64,000 nt of DNA from Thuidium tamariscinum (Eukaryota > Streptophyta > Bryopsida > Hypnales > Thuidiaceae), in NCBI GenBank assembly GCA_947034885.2, contig OX344752.2, forward strand, positions 30,796,386 to 30,860,385. The letters run 5' to 3'. Of the stretch, positions 1 to 13,500 are shown one piece after another. The notes under the pieces were generated by a model, which was given only the letters and a program-made list of their open reading frames with translations, ran no database searches and had not been told where the DNA came from. Each line of letters begins with the position of its first letter. Within the stretch, counting starts at the first letter, position 1. A program made the translations under genes and the position numbers.

Positions 1-1132
1 TGAAACTATTTTATTGTGTAGATATCTTCTTCCTAAATGATTGACTATTAGCTACCACATAGCAAATGCAAATGGCCAAGTTGGGATTGCAATTCACTTC
101 TAATCTAAGTTAAGAAGCAACATGTCAAAGGCAATGACACCCTTCAATATCTATGAGGTTCGAAGTTTTGCCTTCAATTGGATGAAGACGACGATCTAGC
201 GTGATTCCCAATTGACATGACTTTATTGTCGGGTGAAGGCAATAGTTTGATTGATTAGAGAGGGTGCCCAACCGACGAACCGAGCATGTTGGACGTAAGT
301 TAATTTATTGGCTCTGTCTTTCTAGACAAAGTCTATAGCATTGACTATGGTGGATTTTGGACCTCTATTTCCAAATCCTATTTATAACCCTATTTGCATT
401 GCAACACAATCATTAGAGAAATTTTGAGCTCTCTAGAGGGCCGTTAGGAATTGACATGCAAAGCTATTTATTGAAGGCTAAAGATGATAGCCTTAGTACA
501 CAATATGTGTCGCTACCTTGTGTGAATATTCATCAAGTACTTATGAATTTGTTAAATAAAGAATTCACTTATTGTACCAAGGACTTGAATGACAAAAAGT
601 ACCTATTGTTCCATTGTCCAATAAGAGGTATTTCATGGTGCAAACATCATGAGCATGAAGTACCAATGATCTTATTAAAAAAAAAAGTCTCACTCATTGT
701 ACTAAAAACACATGAGCCATTAGTACTTAATTGCACCAAATTTGTCCTTCTCCAAATAAAATAATCCCTCAATGTACTTAATATTTGAATGACAAGAAGT
801 ACCTAATGTCCCATTATCCAATAAAAAAACATGTATCTTTATAAACATCATGATGTCAAAATGGGTGGAAATAGGGAAAAATAGTTGTCCTATATTTGAC
901 AAGTACGCATTTAAATCCAATTGAGGACCCCAATTGAGGCCATTCTAGAGGCCCTTTGGAGAGTTCAAAATTTCTCTAATGTGACATAGACAATAACATG
1001 GGCTGGAGGCTGGGAGCTTGGCATCTTTGCCTGCAAGACCCACCAAGGGCGGGTCTTGGAAGACGATCGTCTAATGCGGAGGCTTGCCAGTTGGAAGACG
1101 AAGCTGAAACTCTAGGTCACCGTGCAAAGTTG

Positions 1133-1219
1133 ATGGATCCCTCGGGACTAGCAGACGAAGATTCTGACATTGCGACGAAGCAAATGCACTTGCAATCAGC
1201 GAGCAACTTCGTGCAGTAG
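1133..1219 (+). other. Short conserved ORF in copy A (possible gene remnant)
   Basis: A 28-codon frame starts at ATG and ends with TAG. It is preserved at 23277-23363 with one amino-acid change (Ile to Met). Similarity between the duplicate copies resumes just upstream of this ATG after an unalignable block, and the sequence here is richer in GC than its surroundings. It could be the tail of a lost coding exon or a small uORF-like frame. No family is recognised. Confidence 0.2.
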
Positions 1220-2998
1220 AAACTGCGTCCCTCGATCTTGTGATTGAATTCTGTTTCACCAAGTTTTCAGTTGCTTGAATAACGAAACTAATTGTCATGC
1301 TGGCCATTTGAATGGGTTACTGAGACCCCTCGCACTTCTCCTTTCATCCCATTTCATAATCCTGTGTTGTCACCACAGTTGCATAATGGCTGTCACACAC
1401 CTGCAAATTTTTTTTATAAGATTTGCACCACGGCTACATATTGAATAAAAGATAACGGCCCTTTAAAGGGTTTAGTTTGTTTTAATGAAGCATTTGGTTA
1501 TGCTTCCTAATTTCAAAATGTCTTGTTTTTTTGGTTCATTCTTGTTGGCAATAGTGAAAGACGATATTTGATGCTTTAAGTGTAGAGTGCACACTATGTT
1601 TGTTCTTAGATGTTATATGAATAAATTCAAAAGCTTCAAAGTATTGATCATAGGTGTATCCATAATTGATCATACTTAGGCTCTCATATGTACAAGTTTT
1701 ATATCTTGAGCAAAAAGTAGTTAGCATCACATTTGACAATCAAGGGAAGTTACCTTAACCCTTAAAATTTTTAGCAATTTTTAGGGTATTTGGATTATGA
1801 TTTTGTATCTTACAAAGAATAGAAGCTCAAAGGGTGATGAATCATTTCTAGGTAAAATTAAGCTTAGGATCTTGTAGGAAGCCAAGCCCTTGTTATCTTT
1901 ACAAATTTTGGTTTCAATCCTAACCAACTCATAGTTTGCAAGATTTTAATATAAAACTAAAGGTTACTTCAAGAAAATCTATGTTTCAGCAAACCTAAAA
2001 TTGTACTTTGATAGGCTTTTTTGGGCAAATAACATTTTGGAAAGTTGGCATCTTATGGTCATTTTCAAAATAACTAGGTTCTACATGTACAAAAAGAAAC
2101 CTTATATTTTTAAGACCAAAAATGAGTGAGAAAATGGTCTTGCAACAATGACCTCTTCATTCTTAAGTTTCAAAAATTATGAGATAAATGGGGTTCATTT
2201 GTCATAAAATTGAAGCCAAAATTCAAGATTAGATATGATAAAGTGAACAAAGACAAGAAATGACACACAATAGGAAAAAATTTTAAATGGCTCAAATCAA
2301 TGTGCAAGATGTTTATTTTAGTGGTTTTTAGTGAGAAGATGTAATAAAGCAAATGCCTTCACGTCATTGGCTAGAGTTCCTTATCCAATGACTCTTTGGC
2401 TCTTTCCCTTTTATTAAACCACCTAAACTTCCAACTTTTATAAATTCAATAGTAAATTTTCTTTTTAATTTGAAATCACTACTTCATAGCTAACTTTATT
2501 GAGTCTAAAAAATAGGTGATTTTTCACATTCTTAAGTCTAACAGTGGTTGTTCTAAAAACGGATTGACTATATAGTTGCTAAAAATTTTAAGCGATAAAG
2601 GTTTAGCTACATCTACACAACTAAACTAGTTAGGAAGCCATCATATAAACATTAAAAGATTCATTTGGAGGTTATATTCTTTTGGTTGTTGGCTTTTCTA
2701 AGTGCTAGTCATATGCAATTTGTTCTCTTTTAGAACAACATTGATTTTATGAAATTTAGATCAAAGTCTTGAAGTTTTCAAACTCCAAGTTAAAGATAAA
2801 ATATTTAATGTAAAATGAAGTGAAATTCTTCATTGTACATCATTATGCCTCTAATCTAACATTAAGATGCCTTCTTTTGTGCAATTTATATAGACATGTG
2901 AAAGTTGAATTAAATGAAACTCTATATTCGTCTTTTGATTCTTCAATTAATTTGAGGATTAATTATAGGACATAAATTATTTAGGTAGATAAAAAAAC

Positions 2999-3000
2999 TA

Positions 3001-3019
<19 letters not shown>
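2999..3019. repeat. (TA)n microsatellite
   Basis: Perfect TA dinucleotide run. It is absent at the homologous place in copy B (about 25170), so it expanded or was lost after the duplication. Confidence 0.85.
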
Positions 3020-3031
<12 letters not shown>

Positions 3032-4542
3032 CTTCAAGTTAGATTTAAATCATTTATAAGTGATACTTTGTATTTCCTACAATTGTGAGGATTTTGAACC
3101 AATTTGATTGTGTAGGGGATAAACTTTGTATTCATTGATGGATTTTATTTTATATATAGGTGGAACAACATGAAATGAAATTGAAAAGTAAACAAATGAC
3201 ATTGGTTCATTGCAAGTTTTTTGTATTTTATTTCCAAATATATGCATTAGATGTACCATATGCCAATCTAAATCCATAATATTTTTGTATCCATTCTTAA
3301 TTTGTATAGAATTTCAAATTAAAAAGATTTGGATTGTAGAGGAGATCTACAAGTTTGGATTTTAATACAATTCAAGGTGTTGTACAATAGTGTCGAAATG
3401 AAAATGACATTTTTACATTTGCAAAGAAAGAAATTTCATTGTTGCCAACTTTGACACCCTCCAAGGGCTTTAATCTTTTGACAAGATCATCTCTATGTTC
3501 ACAATATTTGTTCTAAGTTTCAAGGCCAAAAATTTAATATTAAAAAACAAATTGAAATCTACCAACATGTGTAGTTGTGAGAAAAATCACTATTGTCAAC
3601 ATTGACACCCTTTCAAGGATTGGAGAAATTTCTTTTACTATGAAGTTTTTGTCATGAAATAAACTCTCTACTGATATTATGTGTGCCAAATTTCAGGGTC
3701 AAAAGATTTATGCAAAAAAAGGGATATTCCAAATCTACAAACATGTGATGTTGTAAAAGACAATTTCACTACTGCCAACTTTGTCAACTTTGCCCAAGGC
3801 GGGTTGAGAAATTGTTTATTTACCATGAAAAATTTGTCATAAAATCACTTCTATGTTGGTGAGATAAATGGCAAATTTCAAATTCAAAAGATTCACCTAG
3901 AAAAAGACATTCTAAATCTATTGATATTTGTTGTTGTGAGACTGATTTTTTACATCCGAGTCAAAGATTGACTTACAAAATGACACTATTTCAAGAGTTG
4001 AAAAAATCATTCTTACAACTATACATGTTGGTAGATTTGAAGATATCTTTTTTTGTGTGAATCTTTTGAAGTAGAAATTTGGTCTACATGTTATCAACAT
4101 AGAGGTGATTTTTTGACAAAAAGTTTCATGGTAAATAAACAATTCTTCAACCTTTGAATATACTCTTTAGTTTCCTACAAACATGGTTGTAAGAGATGTC
4201 AAAGTCAATCATCACCATGTAATAGAGATGTGGTACTAGAATCTATTCCTCCAAAACTTTTCGTCTAAATTACGCCATAAGTAATAACATGGGTGATTTG
4301 ATTTCTCTAGGAATGTATCATTCCTCTATATTTTCTCTTTTCTAGTTGTACTTTTAGTTTAGGAATCTTATAATGACCTAATATTGTGCATTCAGTTGCT
4401 GTGCTCTCTATATTTGTGGATCACAAAGTTTACATTTAAAGATGAAAATTTTAAGACAAGTGCAATGATTTTCTTGTTGTGAATTGCAAATTTTTTATGG
4501 AGGTTGAAGATGTATAGCATGATATTTCTTTGCCTTATTTAA

Positions 4543-5271
4543 CCCTGAAATGCCGGACCTGTACCCACAGTTTTCAGCCCTTGTGTCCAACACTCTCTTT
4601 GCTCCCATTTCGGGACTATATTTGTATCAAAAAAATTGTATTTATTTTTCAGAGATAAAGCTACATGTTTTCTGCACTTCCCAAAAAATGTAGATTTTTT
4701 TGAGGAAAATTGATTTCACAGAGAATTTTTGAAAAAAAAGTGAAGAAAAATCATATCAAATAGAAAATTATCTCAAAAAATCTGAGAATTTCACCATGTG
4801 TGGGAATTTCAGTGGCAAACATCATGGTATAAACTCAATTTCCGTGTCATTCTATAATTGCAATCCAGAAGACTTTGAAAGTACATATAAAGTTCAAATT
4901 GCAATAAAATATTCAAATTATGTTTGTTTTTCAAAACTCCAATCGAAAAAGAAACTAGAATAGATTACCTTCATTTTGTTAGTTGGGCTCAAACTCCAAA
5001 AACATCATTTTTTTGGAGAAATTTGAGATTTAGACCAAGGAACAAAATTTTCCAAAATATACTAAAAATAGCATATTTTGTGATCCGTTTTTTTCTGTAA
5101 TTTCTAATTCATGTGAAGAGAAACACTCACATAACTACAAAAGGAATTAGGTATTCTTCATAATCCTTTGTGAAAGGTCAAGCAACAAGAAATGGATGAA
5201 AAATTGCTAGCAATCTCCCTGCTTGGAAATTCGTCCAAACACCACGAAATGGCGCCGTCGGCGCTTTAGGG
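4543..5271. mobile_element. TTAA-flanked piggyBac-like non-autonomous element
   Basis: A TTAA tetranucleotide lies immediately outside each end (4539-4542 and 5272-5275). The ends are CCCTGAAATGCC... and, on the opposite strand, CCCTAAAGCGCC..., which is the CCC-start/TTAA-target signature of the piggyBac superfamily. It is 729 bp, AT-rich inside, and has no ORF. It lies within the 1281 bp missing from copy B, but that deletion is larger than the element, so it is not a clean empty site. Confidence 0.55.
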
Positions 5272-6589
5272 TTAATGACAAGAGTCAAAAAGATAAGTGG
5301 GACATGCCAAGACATGCAACACTTAAAAACCTGACGGTGTTTGGTTCTGTCTTGAAGATAAAACCTGAATTTCTTTCTTCAAAAATGTGATAAGGTAAAA
5401 CAGCCTAAATGATTGGTTTGCACTATTGACATTGTTGAAAAATTAATTCTTTTTCCTATGTACTAAATACAAATGGACAAAATGGAAAGGCCATTTGAAA
5501 TTTTATTTTGTTTATATAGTATGAATTTGTTTTCTTATTTGGAAGTGTGGTGTCTAATTGGCCTTTATCACTAAGTGTCCACACTCATCTTTAAAATTGA
5601 CTATTTTAGAAAAATGATGGCAAGGTATTATTTGGAAGAATATTTTGGAATTGAGAGGCAAAAGAAAGTTGTACAATTTGAGTTTAAATTCTATTCATAC
5701 ATGTAGATTCACCAATGCTATCTCCAATATTTTCTGTAAATTTTAAAAGAGAAAAGAAATTCAAAATTCATTCAAAATTCAATTACAAGCAGAAAAAAAT
5801 TCATTTTTGCACTAAATTTTGTAGGAAGGGATTTGATGCAAGGTTCTCTTGACATGGTGATTTTTTGGGATCTTTTGTTATTTGATTCTATGACCTTATT
5901 TTTGTAATTCTTAGTTTGAAATAGAGTCAATGAAATTTTCAAATGGTCAACCACCTTATAAACCTACACATTTGTAATTTTAGAAAAAACATGGACTTTG
6001 GTAACACCAAATCTAATCTTTAGAAAGGGCAACAACTTTATAAAGTATCTTTAAAAATTAGGATGACTTTCATCAAAGTTGTATTGAGATAGAAATTTGG
6101 TTTTCAATCTATACATCATCTACAAATTAGACATTACAACACTTTAAGGTTAAAGAGTATTTAGATTACTCTATAAACCAAAAAAACTGCATTTATAATG
6201 GTCACTAGTGTACCTTTCTTTGTTGCCATAGTCAAAATAAAACTAAATTTTTTTTTAATCTAGTTTTTTAATTTATGAAAAATTGAAATTAATTTTTTTT
6301 ACAAAGTAGAGCTAAATGCCACACAATAAAGCTTTTATAGCCTTCTTCACATTGAATTTCTAATGCTACCAAGAATGCAAATGGGAGATATGCAAATATG
6401 AAGATTTTACAATAAATATTGTAATAAACACTTTTACACCAAATGTTTTATTTTATTTTAAAAATATTAAGAATTGAATAAAACAAAGTACTTCAAAGTT
6501 TATTTTAGAATAAATCTATAACTGCCCTAAAATAAAAAACCCTTCTAACGTTTGTTTTAATAATCTAAATGAAATGATTTAAAGCTTTT

Positions 6590-6887
6590 GACACACATAT
6601 ATATATATAAATCTTGAAACTCAATTTCAAATTTTTATTTCTTAAAAAGTGATTTTTTCAAAAAGAATTGGAACTTCCTGTGCTACCTATCAAACACTGA
6701 AAAATTACATATCATACAATAACTTTTGAACCATGTAGTTAAAAGTTATGAAAATTTTTAGGCCTTAAAGCTACACCCTAAGAAAATTTTGTGTAAAAAT
6801 TTCAAAGGATAAAAAGAAAAATTCCATTGATAGTAAGCTACCCAAAATTTCCATGTTGCCAATAAACGCAATTTGGACCTTTAGGGG
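6590..6887. mobile_element. Right part of a family-B TTAA element (copy A)
   Basis: The right end reads ...CCTTTAGGGG followed by TTAA at 6888-6891. The interior aligns with the right part of the nested element at 41137-42079, for example the stretch around the shared 'aaaagttat' and 'gtaagctaccc' words. The left end could not be located. The same end is present in copy B at 27787 with TTAA at 27788-27791, so insertion predates the duplication. Confidence 0.5.
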
Positions 6888-7792
6888 TTAACATTGTCAA
6901 CTTTGATTCAAATTTTGAAAAAGTCATAAATTCATAATTTATAAAACAATGGTATTTTGTCTAAACACCTTGAGCCATTAGAAATTAAAATCCCTAAAGT
7001 ACAAGAAGTGTTTTTAATAGAAATGGTCAAAAATTGTGGTATTTTCTTAAATAGGGACCATGTTGTAGTTGAGTTTCAAAAAATAATCCTAGCAATCAAG
7101 GAGGTGAGAGAATTATACTTCAATTTTGTATTTGATGAATCACTCTTCTAATTTTCAAATTGATGGAAACTTTCCACTCGTGCGAAGTTTAAGGTTTAGA
7201 GGGGTCAAATCCTTGATCTAGTATGTTAGACTTTGGGAGTATTTGGGTGCAAACAAAAGAAGCGGTTCTTAAATGCAATTTAATTACTCTAATTCTTGAA
7301 GGCCTAGAGACCTTTTGTAGTTATACAATACATTATGAATCTGGAGGTATTTGATTAGAAAAACACTAACCAAATATTTTACAAAACAAAACAAACTAAT
7401 GATATAATAGTACATAAATAACAATGTATTACAATCCATACATCACATTACAACTAAAGAGTTATGAGGCTAAACATGGGGGGTGTAGAGAGGGACATCA
7501 ATGGCCCTTCAAGGACTAAGCTCGGGGTATATCTAGATTAGATTTTGGAGATATGAATAGTGTGGAGCAAACTACGAGGAAGTTTGTGAAATCTTGCATA
7601 AGAAGTGAGGCTCTCTAATACTCTTGTAGGGCACAATTGAGTTTGCTATTAGCCATGCAATCAAGTTATTTGTTTCCAAATCTTGCTATGTGCATTTTGG
7701 ATTCTAAAATCTTGTCTCTATGCATTGGCTTCTTCAAAGAGATTTCAAAATGAGTTTCTAAATTTACCTTTTTTTTGGTCATGGAAGTGCAC

Positions 7793-8028
7793 TGTTGCTA
7801 GTATGTGAGCATAGAAGTGTGAGCTTATGAGCCTCAAAGATCATGCACCTATAGTATAGGTTCTTATACTATAGAAACCTTCTATACTAAGAATGTATTT
7901 ATATTATAGATACCTATATTATAGGTGTTTTTACTATAAACACCTTCAAAGGTGGTAGTATATCTACTTATATACATATTAGAAGCTCACATTCTTGCAT
8001 ATTCATGCTCACTCACTAGCATCGCTGC
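7793..8028. mobile_element. Foldback element with long imperfect inverted ends (copy A)
   Basis: The left arm begins GTTGCTAGTATGTGAGC. The right arm, read on the opposite strand, begins GATGCTAGTGAGTGAGC, and the arms pair imperfectly over about 40 bases. The centre (7855-7945) holds several short palindromes of the type ACCTATA...TATAGGT. There is no coding capacity. It resembles a foldback-type MITE; superfamily unknown. Confidence 0.45.
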
Positions 8029-10959
8029 TTGGATGTGTGCGCTTTTGTGGTGCAAATATAAGATGCTTAGATAACTCGTTGTTTATTGGTAATTTAAATA
8101 TGTACAATCAGAATCTTAAATCAAGAATTGTCAAGGAATCCTTTTAGACACATTAACAGTAAATTCTTTTTAGAAAGAACTACATATTTTGGAGTATCTT
8201 TGGATGATTGCAAGAAAGGCCTCCCTATCTTTGTCTTGTTTTGCTATGATACTTTTTTTTTCCGGGAGTACTTTAAAAATAGAAAAAAAATTTAAAACAA
8301 AAATAAAAATAAATTCAATGTATATTTCTTAAGGAAGAAGGTACCCTATGAAGGAAAAGTATAGGAAAATTTTCTAAGTAGGTGAACTAGACAAGTGCAA
8401 AGTATCATGAAAATGAGTTTTTTTACATTTTTTTTGTAATAATTTGTAAAAAATAGGAAAATAAATTTTTAAGAAAAAGTATAAATTTTCAATTTGAGAA
8501 GGATTGATGGTGATGAGATTTCACAAAAAGAATGATTTTGAAACCATTTTCAATGTTTAGAATTGCATGCGCAAGAGGTCCCTATTTGCATGAATGTAGA
8601 GGATATAAAATAATGTTTCCTTTAATTCTTATTGGTGGACACATGAATCTCTGGTGTGCAAATAGACAACATAAATTTCAAGTTTGTATCACTAATTTTG
8701 GACACTCCGTAGTACTAAAATCCCCTAAATCGCAAAGTGTGACAAATTAGCTAAATTAAAATTTAATTAAAAAATATTTTTTTTATTTCTAAAAAATAAG
8801 GAATCTTATCACCATCAAGTTGGCCATCTTCAATAAAAATTTCAAGTAAATTAAATCAATTCCCCCAAAGTTATAACCAATGGCAAAAAAATGACTTTGA
8901 TTGTGACGCCAAATAGTACAACCCTTTCTTGCAATCACCCCTTTGTAGTTTTTGTGAATTTACAAAGTTTAAACTTTGTATCCAAATTCTTCATCTTGTC
9001 ATTCTTGGGCCTTACCTAGCCAAATAGTACCAATTAGCTAACTATGGTAGGGTTTTAAGATTGATTAGCTTTTGTAGTTGGAAATCAAGCCTCCTATTGT
9101 GTGACCCAACTTGTAAGCAAACTAATTAGGAGTTGGGCTTTCAATTTAGCTAAATGCTACTGCTGGTTTGTATGTGGGTGATTGCACAAAGGACTAATAC
9201 TATTCCTTTCATTTTGTATTGCTACTAATGAATTTTTCTAAGCTAATGGTCAATTTTTTTTTAAATGGAGGTATTCCAAAAGAATGGTACAGCATTCCGT
9301 TAAAATGGCATGACATTCTGTTAAAATGGTACAATCATAGTCTAATTTGTAGAAATAAGTCTATGGAAGATGGCAATCCTAGCATGTATTTTTGTGAGTG
9401 GAGGGTGTGGAATGTAGCTATCACATAATTGGAATTCAACCTAAGATACTATAGATAGCTACAAAGCACACTTTGATTTCTTCCTCTACTTCTAGGCCTC
9501 CATGTCAAAATGGCATAGGGAATATGTCAAAATGACACAGGAAATCTGTCAAAGGGTCATTGCAAGAAACACTTATCAATTTCATTTCAAAATGGCCTAT
9601 TTCCATGAATCCAGTGACTTTTGAAATAATTTTTTTAAAACAAAATAAAATATGGATAATTTGAGGAGCAATGAGAATATTATGTCTCATAAAATTCAAA
9701 CCTAAGAAAATTTATCTCTAAAATTTATGCACAAAAAAAGGACAATGAGAAATACAACAAAAATAGACACTTTTTTCTTTGATTTTTTTAAAATAGTTAA
9801 AAAATTCAAAAAAATAAAATTCAAAAATCTATTTTTTCTTACTTAAAGATGCTTGTTCTCCAATAAATTCCATCTTCGAAAAAATATTTTGTGTTTTGTA
9901 TAAGTGTACGTTGGTAGTGCACTTTGAGCACATGTGGAAGTTGGACAGTTTAATATTTTCAAAAATTGGACTAAAACCCCCCAAAATGGCCAAAGTAGAC
10001 ACCCAATTGGGAGAAATTTAAAAATAATAAAATAATTTTGAGAAAATTGAAAAAATTATAAAACATATAAAATTTTTGTATGTATTTTTATTTCAAATTT
10101 CAAATCAAACGAACAAAAGATGAAAAAGTTATGAGCAAAAAACTACCTAGTAAAGGTCAAGGGGACAAAAAGAAAGGACAAGTGTTTCTCGCAATCACCC
10201 CAAAGTGGCACATGGAATATGTCAAAATGGCATGCGGAATACAACCATTTCAATGAAATTGACCATACTACTTTAAAATAAGGAAAATAATTGTTTTTAA
10301 AATTAAAGAATATGGCCAATGTTTGCACCTTCAAATGTGAAGGTAACTACCAAAGGAAATCAATAAGAAAGTTTTCTAAATAGAAAACTAGAAAGTGCCA
10401 AAATGAAGAGAAAAAGATATTTCAATGTTTTAATTAAGAATTTTTTTTAAAATGGAAAATTAAAGAAAACAAGAATTTTCCATTTGTAACAACTTGTAAG
10501 AACGAGAAGAATTTTTTTCCAAAAGCCTGCATTTGCAATGATCCACATAAGGTGGAAACACCCAAAACCGTCCATTTAAGGAATTCAGCATAGTTGGAGG
10601 GAGATTTTCCTAAAATTGATATTTTTCTAGTATTAGCGAGTGAAAATTATGAATATTCAAAAAAAGAAATAAATTTTTTAGACATTGTATGTAATTTCTA
10701 TGTTTTTTTGAAGTGATGGGTGCCTAGACCACTGAAAGTGTCCAGTAGGTGCACCCAAAACTGAACCCTGCGAATCAGCCCTGAGCCAACCAGATTTTCT
10801 TAAGTGTCCTTCACCTGTGTCAACAAATTATTTTCACACATGTGTCAAACACATTAACTACACTCTAGGGACATATTTGAGTGACTCTACACTCCACTGC
10901 AAGGTACAGGGACGGGAATGGGTGTTTCTCCCTTAATTACTGCAAACTGATCCTGTTGC

Positions 10960-11640
10960 GAACGCAGAAAATCTGAAGGGCAGCGCGTTCTGCGGGGTGC
11001 CCGCTTCTTCTTTGGCATGGCTGCCCGACTGGGAGACTTGACCGTGAAAGAGGCGCATCAACCACGACCGAACCCTAACCAAAAACAGAAGAAGCAGAGC
11101 GTGCGCATGAAACCCTGAGCTGAGCTTCCGAACGAAAGTCCGAGGCGATCGAGGTCAGGATCGTGAGCACGAGCGTGTAGCCATGAGTGTGCTTGTGACC
11201 CAGGTGGTCGCCGACCCACCGACGTAGAGTTGCCCGCAGAAGGTCCCGCAGATAGAGACGCCGTTCACGGCCGCGGCCACATTTAGGGGAAGCACGCCGG
11301 GGTTGAGAGAATTCCGGTCGAAGCCCAAGGAGACGAGCCTCCGGAGAGATGCTCCTCACGAGGGTTCTGAAGGTCCGAAGGAGCCCCGAGCAGTCCAGTG
11401 CCACCGCCAGCCCAGTCTGTAGTAACTCGGACTAGCGGCGTTAAGTACGTTACAGAGGAGCTTGAGTCGGTTTCGTCTCCTTTCTTCTCCTCTCCCCTTC
11501 TTGAGTATCGTCTGCTCACTCCTTGTGTTGAGGTTGAGTTCCCTTGTGCTCTCTTGTCCTTATTGTTGGGACTGCTTGCGTGGAACTTAGTACAAGGCTG
11601 GGAGAGTTTTTAAGGGAAACTGGTTTTGATCAGATCTAGT
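10960..11640. promoter_or_regulatory. GC-rich region upstream of the TNL gene
   Basis: After 10 kb of AT-rich DNA, composition changes sharply to GC-rich with many CpG sites, followed by a pyrimidine-rich stretch (11470-11580). It lies 0.8-1.5 kb upstream of the TIR exon. I read it as the promoter and untranslated leader of the TNL gene, which is inference from position and composition. Overlapping ORFs on both strands look like by-products of GC richness. Confidence 0.35.
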
Positions 11641-12422
11641 TGCAGATGGGAGTGATGAACACGAAGGATTCGAAATGAAAAGGGGTCGTGAAGAAGAGGA
11701 AGATCTGTCTGAGATGCGTTTCATGCTTCTTCTGGATTTGTGATTTTAAGCTGTAAGATGAAACCACATAATGACTGGTTTGAAGGAATTCTTGTCACGT
11801 GCATGATGACTACCGATTCTTGCTTGTCGTCTCTTGCAGCATGTTGTTTTAGACTGAAATGTGAAAGGGAAATAATTCGATGGGCCACCTAATTTTCGTG
11901 CTGGATCATCTGTGTTGTCACTGCAGCCGATCCAACCCTTGGATGATGAAGCAGCGGGTCCTTCCAACGATGGTGACAATGACCGGTGAGATGCTCTTCA
12001 GTGAACCCCTGCTGTGTTAAGTTTCTGAGAATGGCTAGTGTGTATTGTAGCGTACCTGGAGGAAGAAACGAAGAGGAGGAAGAAACCTTCCAGCCTGAGG
12101 CTTTAATGAAAACCGTAAAAATGAAGATCTTTTCGTGGCTCTCAAGTTGGAATGCGAAATCTTAAGGCACTGAGCAAGGAGGGTTTCAGATCAGCATGGA
12201 ACTACCCGCTATAGGCTCTGATAATTATTTATGAAAATGGGTGTATTATCCTGAATCTCATTAACCTTTGTTTTCATAATTCAATAGGGTTCTCAGTACG
12301 TGGATTGGACTTTGCAGCCTTCCAAACCAACTAGAATTCTAGTTCTGTGCAGCCAATCCTCTATGTTCCTTGAGACTTGGGGTTCTTGTTTGTTGACATC
12401 TCTCAATTGTTGGTTTTGTCAG

Positions 12423-12996
12423 GGAACCAGAGTTAGAAGCCAAACATCAAATCTTTCTAAGCCACAGTGGAGTTCAGAAGAACTTCACTGAGCAATTGTG
12501 CGTAGATTTGGAAAGGTGGGAGTACTCGCCATTCTTTGACAAACGGCCTGATAGTTTACCGAAGGGTCGGAAATTTCCAGAACTCATATTTCAAGCTGCC
12601 CAACAATGTCGTGTTGCCATATTGGTATTATCTGAGGATTTTTTCACACGGACAAAGTGGCCCATGCTTGAGTTGGAGGCATTTGTGCAAGCCCAAAAAG
12701 ACAATCCTAGGAAGTTAGATATTCTCCCCATGTACTTGGGACTCTCAAGACAAGAATGTACAAAGAATGAAGAAAGATGCCAACATTGGCTATCTATGTG
12801 GAGAGATTGGGCCAAGTATGACAACAGGATTGATGTGGGCAAGTGGGAGGATGCATTGAATGTGTTGAGTCCTTCGAATGGAATTGAGTATGTGGAATCT
12901 TTGGGTGAAGTTGCATTGAGAGAGCAAATTGTGAGTGTTGTTCGTCGCCTACTTCCACCGGAGATGCAAATGTTCAAGGGAAAACACATATATTGA
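12423..12996 (+). CDS. TNL exon: TIR domain
   Basis: The exon starts after a pyrimidine-rich acceptor (AG at 12421-12422). Recognisable TIR features are the box-1-like IFLSHSG, then FFDKRP, then VAILVLSEDFF followed by KWPMLEL. The frame runs to TGA at 12994-12996. Two exits are possible. A good donor GTGAGT at 12931 ends the exon in phase 0, matching the next exon at 13501. Reading on instead gives a TIR-only product ending in ...KHIY, with another GTGAGG donor just after the stop at 12999. The residues after 12930 look like normal TIR-proximal sequence (VRRLLPPEM), so the stop could be a mutation or the end of a real short isoform. Confidence 0.75.
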
Positions 12997-13500
12997 AGGT
13001 GAGGAATCTTTTGTAACTACACTCAACATTATGATTGTCTACGCTCACCGAAAATGCAAGGATGCTTGATGTGGCTAGTGTACAAGTGGTTTGTGTAGAC
13101 TAGGGAAATGGCTCAAAAGAACATTGAAAGTCTCATGTCAACCAAGGGGGCACTTGTGTATGATCATGCAGTAAAATACAAAGTATGATTAACAATTTTA
13201 GCTAGGGAGTCCATCCAATTTGGTTGGCTTGGATATTAGTGACCGATTGGAACAATTTTGGATGGAATCTTGGTTTGAAACATGACATATTTTCATTAAA
13301 TTTTTCTATACAAGTTGCTATGGGTCAAAAGAGTTCTAGGAAGTAATTTTACTTTGAGCTACAATATATTTTCCAATTCAAAATATCATTTCGAGCTTGT
13401 ACAAGACTAAATGAGTTGCAATAAAGTATAGAGTTGATAATTTAACAAGTAGTTTTTTAGGTCAAACAAGCTAATTGACATTGCTTTTGCTTGAATGTAG

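Larger units (their letters stand above)
1..9940. repeat. Segmental duplication, copy A (left edge outside window)
   Basis: This non-coding AT-rich segment is repeated at 22649-31114 in the same orientation. The copies align almost continuously, and I estimate about 95% identity by eye. Differences from copy B: 410-1117 here is replaced by a shorter unrelated 214-bp stretch there; 4090-5370 here is absent there; a 301-bp inverted-repeat element is present only in copy B. Homology stops at 9940 against 31114. Apart from the small elements listed separately, I see no gene in 1-9940. The short ORFs look like chance in AT-rich DNA. Confidence 0.9.

Noticed and set aside
4090..5370. Clean excision of the 4543-5271 element in copy B
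   Set aside because: The missing stretch is 1281 bp and does not end at the TTAA sites, so it is a deletion (or larger insertion) unrelated to precise excision.
9219..9428. 69-codon ORF with repeated 'attccgttaaaatgg' words
   Set aside because: It is broken in copy B by base changes and indels, and the repeated words are short and AT-rich.
11075..11404. 109-codon minus-strand ORF in the GC-rich leader of the TNL gene
   Set aside because: Several frames are open on both strands there, no domain is recognisable, and it lies in a presumed promoter. A short basic minus-strand frame starting at 11019 was also seen but is unsupported.
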